Shown: positions 1 to 8,031 of the stretch, in pieces
Layout of the letters: the number at the start of each line of letters is the position of its first letter
How positions within the stretch are numbered: position 1 is the first letter of the stretch
Assembly (NCBI GenBank): GCA_022844015.1
Contig: JALHMO010000051.1
Location: 1-40,589 of the forward strand
Direction: 5' to 3'
Length of the DNA: 40,589 nt
Origin: Reyranella sp.
GTDB lineage: Bacteria; Pseudomonadota; Alphaproteobacteria; Reyranellales; Reyranellaceae
Position numbers and translations under genes: made by a program
The notes under the pieces: model-generated
Told to the model about the DNA's origin: nothing
Seen by the model: only the letters and a program-made list of their open reading frames with translations
Database searches by the model: none

Positions 1-77
1 GCGGCCTGCGCCCAATCCCGGATCTTCGCCGGGTCGGTGCCAATGTCGCGGGACGGGAAAAGTGCGTTGAGCAGCAT
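1..77 (-). CDS. LLM-class flavin-dependent oxidoreductase, N-terminal fragment (cut by window edge)
   Basis: Only the first 25 codons are inside the window, reading leftwards off the edge. The ATG at 77-75 is preceded by AAGGAGA at about 90-84, a near-consensus ribosome binding site at good spacing, which fixes the start. The visible peptide begins MLLNALFPSRDIGTDPAK and continues IRDWAQAA. The GTDP..IRD.AQAAE pattern is, from memory of the family, typical of the N terminus of luciferase-like F420/FMN oxidoreductases of the TIGR03619 type, where it leads into the first helix of the TIM barrel. Substrate cannot be inferred. The identification rests on 25 residues. Confidence 0.6.
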   Translation of the reverse strand, partial: MLLNALFPSRDIGTDPAKIRDWAQA

Positions 78-593
78 CGAGGTCTCCTTTGTGGAGACCA
101 ACTTACGACGTCCGGCGTCGACCGTCTCGACATAGTGGCGCTGAGCGCCGGCCGCGGCGCACCTGCTCCGGCTGCCGCATCATGCTCCGGGCAATCCAGC
201 GTTCCACGATGCCCGAGAGAGCCGAGGCAGAAGGGTCGCCTCGGCAAGGTGCTTCCTCGCCGGGATGCCGCATCGGCGTGGTACAGTTTCCCGACCGCCC
301 AGGGAGTGGATGTTGGCAACAGGGCAGACAGGCAGTGTCGCGCGTCTCGGGCCGAAGGCGAACCGCACCGGCGGGTCCATCGTTCGTTCGTCGAAGCAGC
401 GGCCGTTGCCGCCGGCCAACCCGCGCAAGTCGGACCTTGCCCGGCAACGAGCCTCGAACCGGCCGGCCGACTGGTATCATCCGGCCGGCACGGCGCCCAG
501 GCAGATCGCGCGCGACATCGACGTGATGGTCCTGCATGGCCTCGCCGCGCCATCCCCGCGATCGGGCATGGGCGTCAGGACGACGGGCACGGC
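78..593. other. Intergenic region between divergent genes, no supported gene
   Basis: About 515 bases between the leftward oxidoreductase start and the rightward gene starting near 594. Several open frames cross it on both strands, but their products are Arg/Pro-rich strings without recognisable domains, as expected of random GC-rich sequence. The only clear signal is the ribosome binding site of the leftward gene near 84-90. Promoters for both genes presumably lie here; none stands out. Confidence 0.5.
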
Positions 594-1838
594 ATGAGCG
601 ACGACGCGAGCCTCTGGGTGGTCGTGCCGGCGGGCCAGCAGGCGGGCGGCGGCTGGATCGACGACACGCTGAAGCAACGCGCGTTCGAGCAGGGGCTGGG
701 CGGCAAGGTGCCGCTGTCCGCCGACTTCCCGCGCCAGCGCATCGAGGTCGTGCGCGGCCCGCGCGCCGAGGAGCGCCTGCAGGAGCTGTACCTGCGTCGC
801 GGCTGGAGCGACGGCCTGCCGCTCGTGCCGCCGACCGTGGCGCGGGTCAGGCAGGCGCTCTGCTTCACCGATCGCGCGCCGGCCGACTCGCTTGGCGAGG
901 TCGAGCCGCTGAAGGGTCTCGCGACCGTCGAGAAGGTTGCGGCCAACGCCGTGATGGCGGGGTGCCGGCCCGAGTACCTGCCGGTCGTGCTGGCCGCGGT
1001 GGACTGCCTGCTCGATCCCGCCTTCAACATGCGCGGCGTGCAGACGACCGACGAGAACGTGACGCCGCTGCTGATCGTCAACGGGCCGATTGCGCGCACG
1101 CTCGACGTCAACGGCAGCTTCGGCGCCCTCGGGCCCGGCTGGCAGGCCAACGCCGCGATCGGCCGCGCCCTGCGCCTGGTGATGCACAATCTCGGCGGCG
1201 GCTGGCCCGGCGCCGTGGCCTTTGCCGGCCTGGGCCAGCCCGGCCGCTACACCCTCTGTCTCGCCGAGAACGAGGCGCAGAGCCCGTGGCCGCCGCTGCA
1301 TGTCGAGGCCGGCCTCGCGGCCGATGCGAGCGCCGTCACGGTAACGCGCGCGGAGACGGTGGCGAACGTCACCGGCGGGCTGGCCGAGATCGCCAGCATC
1401 ATGGGCACGGCGATGTCGGGCTTCGGCATCCTGTGGAACGGCAAGCCCACGGTGCTGATCGCCCCGGCTGTCGCCGCCGACTGCGCGCGCCGCGGCATGA
1501 GCAAGGACGACGTGCGCCGCTTCCTGTGGCAGCACGGCCGCTGGCGCCGCGAGCACTGGGAGAGATCGTGGCTCACCGAGCGCATCGTCGCCAACCGGCG
1601 CTGGCCCGACTGGGTCGAGGAGGCGGCGAAAGCCGGCGACATCCCGGTGACACGCACACCCGACGACATCGTGCTCGTCGTCGCAGGTGGCGACGTGCCG
1701 ATCCCACAGAACGCCTACTGCCCGTCCTGGGGCTTCCCGCCGGCTCGCATCACGCGTGAGGTGCGGTTGCCGGCAGACTGGGAGGCGCTGCTGGCCGAGT
1801 CGAGAGATGCCGCCGCGGCGCTTGCAGCCGCACCCTGA
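594..1838 (+). CDS. Conserved protein of unknown function with GWSDGLPLVPPT motif
   Basis: 414 residues if started at ATG 594; the frame is open further upstream, but that stretch has Arg-rich low-quality composition and no motif. Landmarks are RRGWSDGLPLVPPT (about residues 65-78), a segment reading GPGWQANAAIGRALRL followed by a GGGWPG turn and AENEAQSPWPPLH in the middle, and a C-terminal NAYCPSWGFPPARI. From memory, this combination recurs in uncharacterised bacterial proteins, some near UGSC-family (seleno)proteins; no biochemical role is known to me. No signal peptide or membrane segment is seen, so it is probably cytoplasmic. The ribosome binding site before 594 is weak, so the start is uncertain. 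The downstream HEAT-repeat gene is 107 bases away on the same strand. Confidence 0.75.
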   Translation: MSDDASLWVVVPAGQQAGGGWIDDTLKQRAFEQGLGGKVPLSADFPRQRIEVVRGPRAEERLQELYLRRGWSDGLPLVPPTVARVRQALCFTDRAPADSLGEVEPLKGLATVEKVAANAVMAGCRPEYLPVVLAAVDCLLDPAFNMRGVQTTDENVTPLLIVNGPIARTLDVNGSFGALGPGWQANAAIGRALRLVMHNLGGGWPGAVAFAGLGQPGRYTLCLAENEAQSPWPPLHVEAGLAADASAVTVTRAETVANVTGGLAEIASIMGTAMSGFGILWNGKPTVLIAPAVAADCARRGMSKDDVRRFLWQHGRWRREHWERSWLTERIVANRRWPDWVEEAAKAGDIPVTRTPDDIVLVVAGGDVPIPQNAYCPSWGFPPARITREVRLPADWEALLAESRDAAAALAAAP

Positions 1839-1945
1839 TACGACCTCCGCGGTCGAGGAATCTTCGGAGCGAGGGGCGTCGGCGGCTCACGGCCGAGAAT
1901 GTCGTGCGGCTTTGACAGCGCGACAGCGCTGCGCATCATGGTCGC

Positions 1946-2764
1946 GTGACCGAACGCCAGCTCGATCTTTTCGCCGATGTCGACCTGCAGACGGAGGCGC
2001 ATCCCTCGCAAGGCAAGGGGCCAACCATCGTCGCCGCCGACTTGGACGACGCGGAATTGATTGCCGCGATCCCTGGGGCGAGCCTCGCCGACAGCGCCGC
2101 GCTGGCTGCCGAGGCGGCGCGCCGCCGGCTCCGCGCCGCCGTACCGGCCCTGGCGGCGCTTTGCCGACGTCTCACCGGCTTCGGCGCGGACCGACCCGTG
2201 CCGGAGCAGGAGGCGGCCCTGCGCGCCCTCGCCGCAATCGGCGGTCCCGACGCCGCGCAAGCCGTGTCGGCGATGATCGGCCGCGCGGTGGTGCAGGGCC
2301 CGACATTGGTTGTCGCCGCTGCCGCCGCCGCTCAATTGAATGCGATGTTGCCGGCCGCGACGCTGGGATCGCTGCTTCAGCACCCCGATCCGGCCGTTCG
2401 GCTCGCCGGCTGCCGCTGTGCCCGTCCCATTGCGGAAGTCATGACCCTCCTGGTCGGTCTGCTCGGAGATCACGATTGGACGGTCGCGAGCGCCGCGGCG
2501 TGTTCGCTCGGGCGATTGGGTCGCAGCGAGGCTCGCCCGGCCCTCGAGAAACTGCTGAGGGAGCAGCCCTCCAGGGAGATCGTCGACGCGGTGGTCCCGA
2601 TCGCGGACGAGGACTGCATGGTCCTTCTCCGCCAGCTCGCCCGCAACCGGCCGGCCTTCGCAGTGGCCGTTATCGAGGCGCTCGAGAGCATCGATCATCC
2701 GCGGGCGAACGTAATCGCGGCGTCGGTTCGGCGCGAAGCGGGACTCGCAGCCGGAACGGGCTGA
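1946..2764 (+). CDS. HEAT-repeat domain protein
   Basis: 272 residues from a GTG start. After a short head containing RQLDLFADVD, the protein is Ala/Leu-rich alpha-solenoid sequence: repeated units of the form A..ALA.IGGPDAA.A and LLQHPDPAVRLAGC..A, then LLGDHDWTVASAAACSLGRLG, with the Pro/Asp and Val..AA positions typical of HEAT/PBS-lyase-type repeats. Such proteins are usually scaffolds for protein-protein contacts; no catalytic residues are expected or seen. No signal peptide or membrane span. It lies between two unrelated genes, so context gives no partner. Confidence 0.7.
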   Translation: MTERQLDLFADVDLQTEAHPSQGKGPTIVAADLDDAELIAAIPGASLADSAALAAEAARRRLRAAVPALAALCRRLTGFGADRPVPEQEAALRALAAIGGPDAAQAVSAMIGRAVVQGPTLVVAAAAAAQLNAMLPAATLGSLLQHPDPAVRLAGCRCARPIAEVMTLLVGLLGDHDWTVASAAACSLGRLGRSEARPALEKLLREQPSREIVDAVVPIADEDCMVLLRQLARNRPAFAVAVIEALESIDHPRANVIAASVRREAGLAAGTG

Positions 2765-2956
2765 CCCGTTCAGTCGCTTTTTGGGGCAGCCATGATCATG
2801 ACTGACTGGTGCTATGCCGCCATTGATACGTTCGCAATTCATCGGCGTTACGACGGCTGCATCCGTTGAGCGCGACGGTCTGCTTCAAGGCAGCTGGCAT
2901 GCCGAGAGCGAGGCGCTGACATCTGGCAACGCCTTGTGCGTAATCGTTGCCACTTA

Positions 2957-3712
2957 TCAGGTGCGTTGCGATGCGTGGCCCAGCGGCCCCAGCACCGGCT
3001 TCTCATGCGACCGCCGCTCCGCCGTCGTGCGCACGTCCTCCATCACCACGCGCACGCGGCTGTTGTAGGCATGGCGGATATGGGCGCGCGCGGCCTCCTC
3101 GGCGCGGCGCGGGTCGCGAGCGAGGATCGCCTCGACGACCTCGGTGTGCTCGCGGTCGGCCTCGGTGATGCGGTCGGGGGCGTGGTAGGTGGTGCGGCCA
3201 AGCAGCGGCACGAAGTTCAGCAGCGCCCGCAGGCTCCTCAGCAGGAATCGATTGTGGGCAGCGCCGTAGATCTGCTCATGGAAGGCCTGGTTCTCGCGGG
3301 CATGCGCCCGCGGATCGGCAGGTAGCGCGCGCATCGCCTCGAGCATGGCCGACAGGATGCGCCGCTCGGTGGGATCGGCGTGCTCGGCGGCCAGCGCCGC
3401 GGCGGCGCCCTCCAGCCGCTCGCGCGTTGCATAGAATTCGCTGATGGCGCGGAGATCGTAGAACGATACCTGCAGCCCGCCGGTGAGAGCGGGCTCCAAC
3501 AATCCTTCAGCCAGCAGGCGGTGCATCGCCTCGCGCACCGGCGTGCGGCTGACCTTCAGCCAGGCCGATACCTCCGTCTCCATCACCCGCTGGCCGGGCT
3601 CCAGCGCGCTGTCGCGAATCGCCGCGTGCAGGCGTTCGTAGGCCCAGTCACTGCGGCCGCGTGCGCTGGGCCGGCCATCGTCCGGATCGGTGCCGAGAGC
3701 ATCGAACGTCAT
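2957..3712 (-). CDS. GntR-family transcriptional regulator, FCD subfamily
   Basis: 251 residues from ATG 3712; the frame also allows a TTG at 3760, but that would place 16 extra residues before the expected start. The N-terminal winged helix reads YERLHAAIRDSALEPGQRV then SRTPVREAMHRLLAEGLLEP, the GntR recognition signature. The C-terminal all-helical FCD ligand domain shows the usual acidic/His metal-site pattern: RERLEGAAAALAAEH, ENQAFHEQIYGAAHN, EHTEVVEAI and AHIRHAYNSR. FCD regulators normally sense carboxylic acids. It is divergent from the tricarballylate-dehydrogenase-like gene, with a palindromic candidate operator between them, so the natural inference is that it controls that gene and itself. 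Confidence 0.92.
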   Translation of the reverse strand: MTFDALGTDPDDGRPSARGRSDWAYERLHAAIRDSALEPGQRVMETEVSAWLKVSRTPVREAMHRLLAEGLLEPALTGGLQVSFYDLRAISEFYATRERLEGAAAALAAEHADPTERRILSAMLEAMRALPADPRAHARENQAFHEQIYGAAHNRFLLRSLRALLNFVPLLGRTTYHAPDRITEADREHTEVVEAILARDPRRAEEAARAHIRHAYNSRVRVVMEDVRTTAERRSHEKPVLGPLGHASQRT

Positions 3713-3760
3713 CCGGTGGAGGGTATGCTCCCATCGTAAGTGCTTCAATAGAAAAGACAA

Positions 3761-3784
3761 TACTTATGTATACAAGTGTATATT
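3761..3784. promoter_or_regulatory. Candidate GntR operator in divergent promoter region
   Basis: An AT-rich island in otherwise GC-rich sequence. It contains the perfect 8-bp palindrome TGTATACA at 3767-3774, followed by a related half GTGTATA at 3776-3782. Several FCD-type GntR repressors are known to bind TTGTATACAA-like palindromes. The site lies about 50 bases upstream of the regulator ATG and about 80 upstream of the flavoprotein ATG, so it could control both directions. Binding itself is inferred. Confidence 0.5.
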
Positions 3785-3853
3785 GACGCATGCGGCATCT
3801 CTGCGGCATCTTGGTCGACGGAAAGATCGAGCAAGCGAGAAAGGGGAAACGCG

Positions 3854-5365
3854 ATGGCGAGCGCCACCGAGTACGATGTGATTGTGATCGGCGCCGGCAA
3901 TGCCGCGCTGTGCGCCGCCCTGTCGGCACGCGAGCAGGGCAGCCGGGTGCTGGTGCTGGAGAAGGCGAGCGAGGAGGAGCGCGGCGGCAACTCGACCTTT
4001 ACCGCCGGCGGCTTCCGCTTCGTCCATGACGGGCTCGAGGACCTGCGCGGCGACGTGCTGAGCGACCTGTCCGATGCCGAGGCGCGGCAGATCTACATCC
4101 CGCCGCTGCCGGCCGATCTCTACATGCACGACCTGATGAAGGTGACCGAGAGCCTCTCTCAGGAAGAGCTGGCCGGCCTGCTGATCGGCCGCTCGCGCGA
4201 GACCGTGGTATGGATGAAGAGCAAGGGCGTGCGCTTCATCCCGATGTTCGGCCGCCAGTCCTACAAGGTGAATGGCATCCACCATTTCTACGGCGGCGTG
4301 AACATCGAGGCGGTCGGCGGCGGCTGGGGCCTGGTCGATTTCCTGGTCAAGGCCGCCGAGCGCGCCAGCATCGAGATCCGCTATCGCACCGGCCTGCGCA
4401 AGCTCCTGCAGGAGAGGAGCGGCGCCGTGTCCGGCGTGCTCGCCTTCGGCCCCGACGGCTACGAGGAGATCCACGGCCGCGCCGTCGTGCTGGCGTGCGG
4501 CGGCTTCGAGTCCAACCCCGAGATGCGCACGCGCTATCTCGGCCCGGGCTGGGAACTCTGCCGGGTGCGCGGCACCAAGCACAATACCGGCGACGGCATC
4601 CGCGCCGCGCTCGACATCGGCGCCCAAGCCTACGGCGGCTGGTCGACCTGCCACGCCGTGCAATGGGACATCAGCGCGCCGCCGTTCGGCGATCGCGTCG
4701 TGCTCGACAATTTCCAGAAGCACTCCTACCCGCTCGGCATCGTCGTCAACATGGCAGGCGAGCGCTTCGTCGACGAGGGCGCCGACTTCCGCAACCACAC
4801 CTATGCCAAGTACGGCCGCGAGGTGATGAAACAGCCGCAGCGCGCCGCGGTGCAGATCTTCGACAGCAAGACCATCGGCATGGTGCGCGACGAGTACCGC
4901 ATCAAGCAGGTGACCAAGGCGGAAGCGAACACCCTGGAAGAGCTGGCGCAGGCGCTCGAGATCGATATCGCGGGCTTCGTGCGCACGGTCGGCGACTACA
5001 ACGCCGCCTGCCAGCCCGGCGACTACAATCCGGCCATCCTCGACGGCAAGCACACGGCCGGCATCTCGCCGCCGAAATCCAACTGGGCGCTGCCGATCAG
5101 CGAGCCGCCCTACTACGGCTTCGTCGTGACCTGCGGCATCACCTTCACCTTCGGCGGGTTGCGCATCTCGACCGACGGCGAGGTCCTCGACACAACCGAC
5201 GCCGTCATCCCCGGCCTCTATGCCGCGGGCGAGCTGGTGGGCGGTATCTTCTACCAGAACTACCTCGGCGGTGCCGGCCTTATGTCGGGCTCGGTGTTCG
5301 GCCGACTTTCGGGACGCTCGGCCGGCCAGCACGCCCAGCGGCCGGCGCGCGCGGCGGCGGAGTAG
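3854..5365 (+). CDS. FAD-dependent dehydrogenase, tricarballylate dehydrogenase (TcuA)-like
   Basis: 503 residues. ATG 3854 follows AAGGGGAAAC, a good ribosome binding site, and is chosen over an upstream in-frame ATG at 3776 that has none. The N-terminal dinucleotide-binding motif VIGAGNAALCAALSARE and the following LVLEKA..EERGGNS closely resemble TcuA, which oxidises tricarballylate to cis-aconitate. The fumarate-reductase-superfamily core follows: VVLACGGFESNPEM, RFVDEGADFRNHTYAK, and the C-terminal FAD motif GLYAAGELVGGIFYQNYLGG. The electron-carrier partner TcuB and transporter TcuC are absent nearby, so the substrate may be a different polycarboxylate or a steroid-like ketone. It is followed after 4 bases by the epimerase gene, and is probably controlled by the divergent GntR regulator. 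Confidence 0.85.
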   Translation: MASATEYDVIVIGAGNAALCAALSAREQGSRVLVLEKASEEERGGNSTFTAGGFRFVHDGLEDLRGDVLSDLSDAEARQIYIPPLPADLYMHDLMKVTESLSQEELAGLLIGRSRETVVWMKSKGVRFIPMFGRQSYKVNGIHHFYGGVNIEAVGGGWGLVDFLVKAAERASIEIRYRTGLRKLLQERSGAVSGVLAFGPDGYEEIHGRAVVLACGGFESNPEMRTRYLGPGWELCRVRGTKHNTGDGIRAALDIGAQAYGGWSTCHAVQWDISAPPFGDRVVLDNFQKHSYPLGIVVNMAGERFVDEGADFRNHTYAKYGREVMKQPQRAAVQIFDSKTIGMVRDEYRIKQVTKAEANTLEELAQALEIDIAGFVRTVGDYNAACQPGDYNPAILDGKHTAGISPPKSNWALPISEPPYYGFVVTCGITFTFGGLRISTDGEVLDTTDAVIPGLYAAGELVGGIFYQNYLGGAGLMSGSVFGRLSGRSAGQHAQRPARAAAE

Positions 5366-5369
5366 CGCC

Positions 5370-6359
5370 ATGCCCCAGGTTGTCGACAAGATCTATCTGA
5401 TCACCGGTGGAGCGAGCCTGATCGGCTCGCACCTCGCCGACGCGCTGCTCGCGGCGGGCGCCTCCGAGGTGCGGCTGCTCGACAATTTCTCCCTCGGCAC
5501 GCCCGATACGATCGGCCATCTGCAGGCCGAGCCGCGCGTAAAGCTGGTGCGTGGCGACGTGCTGCGCCTGAGCGAGGTCCTCGATGCCAGCCAGGGCGCC
5601 GACGGCATCTTCGCCCTGGCGGGCTTCCTCACCCTTCCCATGCTGCAGAACCCGGCGCTCGGCGTACAGGTCAACACCGTGGGTTTGCTGAACACGCTGG
5701 AGGCGGCGCGCTTCGCCGGCGTGAGGCGGGTGGTGTTCTCCTCCTCCGTCGCGGCCTACGGCAATGCCGAAGCACCCGTTCTGGAGGAGGATGCGGCGAC
5801 CGTGACGGCGACGCTGTCGCCGGTCAGCGCGGTCTACGGGGTCAGCAAGCTGTTCGGCGAATCGCTCTGCCGGCTCTACGCCCAGAAATACGGGCTGGAG
5901 TTCAACGCGCTGCGCTTCGCCTCGGTCTATGGCGAGCGCCAGCACGCCCGCGCCGTCAATGCCAACTTCATCGCCGAGACCTGGCAGCGCGTGCGCCGCG
6001 GCGAGCCGCCGATCGTCATCGGCGACGGCAAGGAGGTGCACGACTACATCTACGTCACCGACATCGCCGAGGGCTGCGCCGCGGCGATGACGAGCGACAA
6101 GCATGGGCTGGTGATGAATCTGGCCACTGCCGTCGACTCGACATTGACCGAGGTCGTGCAGGCCGTGCTGAAGGTCTGCGGCTCGACGCTGAAACCCGAG
6201 TATCGCGCCGATACGCGCGCGGTGCGCTCCGCCGGCGGCACGCATCTCGGCTTCAGCCGCAAGCGCGCCGAGTCGGCGATCGGCTGGATGCCGCGGGTGT
6301 CGCTGGAGGAAGGCATCCGCCGCTACGGCCGCTGGCTGGAGCAGCAGAGGCATGATTAG
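5370..6359 (+). CDS. NAD-dependent epimerase/dehydratase (extended SDR)
   Basis: 329 residues, four bases after the flavoprotein stop, so co-transcribed and probably translationally coupled. The Rossmann motif TGGASLIGSHLADAL lies at 12-26, with an acidic residue at the end of strand 2 (RLLDNFSLGT) indicating NAD preference. The catalytic set is SSSVAAYG near 125-131 and Y156-x-x-x-K160 in YGVSKLFGE; FASVYGERQ and DYIYVTDIAEG are typical of UDP-glucose 4-epimerase-like members. The substrate is probably a nucleotide sugar or an acyl/hydroxy-acid derivative. Pairing with a TcuA-like flavoprotein is more suggestive of a small-molecule catabolic step than of polysaccharide synthesis, but this is inference. 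Confidence 0.85.
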   Translation: MPQVVDKIYLITGGASLIGSHLADALLAAGASEVRLLDNFSLGTPDTIGHLQAEPRVKLVRGDVLRLSEVLDASQGADGIFALAGFLTLPMLQNPALGVQVNTVGLLNTLEAARFAGVRRVVFSSSVAAYGNAEAPVLEEDAATVTATLSPVSAVYGVSKLFGESLCRLYAQKYGLEFNALRFASVYGERQHARAVNANFIAETWQRVRRGEPPIVIGDGKEVHDYIYVTDIAEGCAAAMTSDKHGLVMNLATAVDSTLTEVVQAVLKVCGSTLKPEYRADTRAVRSAGGTHLGFSRKRAESAIGWMPRVSLEEGIRRYGRWLEQQRHD

Positions 6360-6388
6360 TCACCGGGAGCGCGCCGCTCTTTCATTCC

Positions 6389-6515
6389 CCTCCCCAGCTG
6401 TGCTGGGGAGGTGTCGCCGCCATACGGCGACGGAGGGGTCATGAGCAGCGGGACTGCGGCCTCTGACCCCTCCGTCGGCGATTCCGCCGACACCTCCCCA
6501 GCGAAGCTGGGGAGG
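6389..6515. repeat. Long imperfect inverted repeat (intergenic palindromic element)
   Basis: Left arm 6389-6441 and right arm 6464-6515 are inverted copies with only a few mismatches around a 22-base centre. Each arm contains an internal small palindrome (CCTCCCCAGC...GCTGGGGAGG and CGCCG...CGGCG), so the RNA could fold as a branched structure. The same CTCCCCAGC/GCTGGGGAGG ends occur in the element at 20208-20561. Its position in a gene-free gap and its multi-copy nature suggest a non-autonomous mobile repeat. Confidence 0.85.
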
Positions 6516-6520
6516 AGAGT

Positions 6521-6547
6521 ATGAACGCGCGCGGTGGCGCGCTATAG
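6521..6547 (+). other. Possible leader mini-ORF ahead of MmgE/PrpD gene
   Basis: ATG 6521 follows GGGGAGGAG, the best ribosome binding site in this gap, and encodes MNARGGAL before a TAG at 6545-6547 that directly abuts the ATG of the next gene at 6548. That gene has no ribosome binding site of its own. The Shine-Dalgarno sequence is supplied by the right edge of the palindromic repeat. Re-initiation is the inferred mechanism; the peptide itself has no evident function. Confidence 0.35.
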
Positions 6548-7957
6548 ATGATGATCGACTCACCCGCCCGTGCCATCGCCCGGTTCGCCGCGACGCTCCG
6601 CTACGACGACATTCCGCCGGCCGTGCGCGAACGCGCACGGGTGCAGATCCTCGACGGGCTCGGCGTCGGCTTCGCCGCCAACGCCTACCCGTTCGCCGAC
6701 AAGGCCATCGCCGGCGTCCACGCACTCGGTGGCGACGGCTCCTGCACGGTGGTGGGCCGCCGCGAGCGCCTGCCGCTGCGTGACGCTGCGCTGGCGAACG
6801 GCATCCTGATCCACGGCCTCGATTTCGACGACACGCACCTCGAGAGCATCGTGCACGCCACGGCGGCGTGCCTGCCGTGCGCGCTGTCGCTCGCCGAGGC
6901 GCTCGACCTGCACGGCCGAGAGCTTATCACCGCCTACGTCGCCGGCATGGAGGTGGCGATCCGGCTCGGCGCCGCGGTCAAGGGTGGCTTTCATCATGCC
7001 GGTTTCCACGCCACCGGCGTCGTCTCGCACTTCAGCGCCGCCATCGTCGCCGGCAAGCTCCTGGCCCTCGGCGAAGACGAGCTCGTCTCGGCGCAAGGCA
7101 TCGCCGCCAGCTCCGCATCGGGCGTGCAGGTGTTCCTGGAGGAGGGCGCCTGGACCAAGCGATTCCATCCGGGCTGGGGTGCCGTGGGCGGCATCACGGC
7201 AGCCTATCTCGCGCGATCGGGATTCGTCGGTCCGAGCCGACCCTACGAAGGCAAGTTCGGTCTGTTCCAGACCCACCTGCAGGCCGAGGCTGCGACTGTC
7301 GATGTGGCGCGACTCGGCGCCGGCCTCGGCAGCAGATGGGAACTCGCGGAGACCGCGATAAAGCCTTATCCGGTCTGCCACTTCATCCATGGCGCCGCCG
7401 ATGCCGCGCTCGCCTTGCGCGAGGAGCTTCCTTCGGTCGATGCAATCGCCCGTATCAGGGTCCTGCTGCCCGAGCCAACGCTGCCAATCGTGGCCGAGCC
7501 GGCCGAAGACAAGAGGCGCCCGCAGAGCGACTATGCCGCCAAGTTCAGCGCTCCATTCGTCATCGCCACCTGCCTGGTCCACGGTCGCTTCGGCCTCGCC
7601 GAGCTGAAGCCGGAAGCACTCGAGGATCGAGCCGTCCTCGCGCTTTGCGCGCGCACCGAGTGCAGGCGCGATCCGGACAGCGCTTTCCCGGCTTATTTCT
7701 CGGGCGGCGTCGAGCTCGACTTGAACGATGGCCGCCGCCTTCACCGCCATGTGCGCGTCAACAGCGGCGCCGGCGAGCGCGCGCTCTCGGTCGAGGAAGC
7801 TTCCGCGAAGTTCATGGCGGCTGCCGGCATGGTGTCGAGTGTCGACGCCGCGGGCCGGGCGCGCGACGCAATCCTCTCGATCGATCGGCGGCCGGTGCGC
7901 GCGACGGCAGGATCGCTCGGGAGCCATGGTCTTCCGGACCGCGAGCGCCTGCCCTGA
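6548..7957 (+). CDS. MmgE/PrpD-family protein
   Basis: 469 residues, full length for the family that includes 2-methylcitrate dehydratase PrpD, cis-aconitate decarboxylase and iminodisuccinate epimerase. Family landmarks are ARVQILDGLGVGFAA near 35-50, the active-site-forming NGILIHGLDFDDTH around 85-98 with HATAACLPCALSLAEA after it, FHHAGFHATGV in the middle, and IKPYPVCHFIHGAADAAL in the C-terminal lid domain. All known members act on small di- or tricarboxylates by dehydration, decarboxylation or epimerisation. That matches the TcuA-like dehydrogenase upstream, whose product class (aconitate-like) could be its substrate, though the repeat between them may separate the operons. Two consecutive ATGs occur at the start. 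Confidence 0.9.
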   Translation: MMIDSPARAIARFAATLRYDDIPPAVRERARVQILDGLGVGFAANAYPFADKAIAGVHALGGDGSCTVVGRRERLPLRDAALANGILIHGLDFDDTHLESIVHATAACLPCALSLAEALDLHGRELITAYVAGMEVAIRLGAAVKGGFHHAGFHATGVVSHFSAAIVAGKLLALGEDELVSAQGIAASSASGVQVFLEEGAWTKRFHPGWGAVGGITAAYLARSGFVGPSRPYEGKFGLFQTHLQAEAATVDVARLGAGLGSRWELAETAIKPYPVCHFIHGAADAALALREELPSVDAIARIRVLLPEPTLPIVAEPAEDKRRPQSDYAAKFSAPFVIATCLVHGRFGLAELKPEALEDRAVLALCARTECRRDPDSAFPAYFSGGVELDLNDGRRLHRHVRVNSGAGERALSVEEASAKFMAAAGMVSSVDAAGRARDAILSIDRRPVRATAGSLGSHGLPDRERLP

Positions 7958-8031
7958 GGCTTGCCGAAGGTCCCGCTCGCTCGGAGTCATGAGCGAGTGC
8001 GACTGTCGCCGTCCGGAAGAGCAAGAAGTTG

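Noticed and set aside
265..597. A 110-residue plus-strand frame in the first gap
   Set aside because: No ribosome binding site or domain; composition resembles random GC-rich sequence.
2791..2868. A 25-codon ORF after the HEAT-repeat gene
   Set aside because: No ribosome binding site, no similarity known to me and no conserved context; probably chance in a lower-GC gap.
3764..5389. A 541-residue minus-strand frame opposite the TcuA-like gene
   Set aside because: It mirrors third-position GC bias (His/Asp/Val/Ala-rich); the plus strand has intact FAD motifs and a good ribosome binding site.
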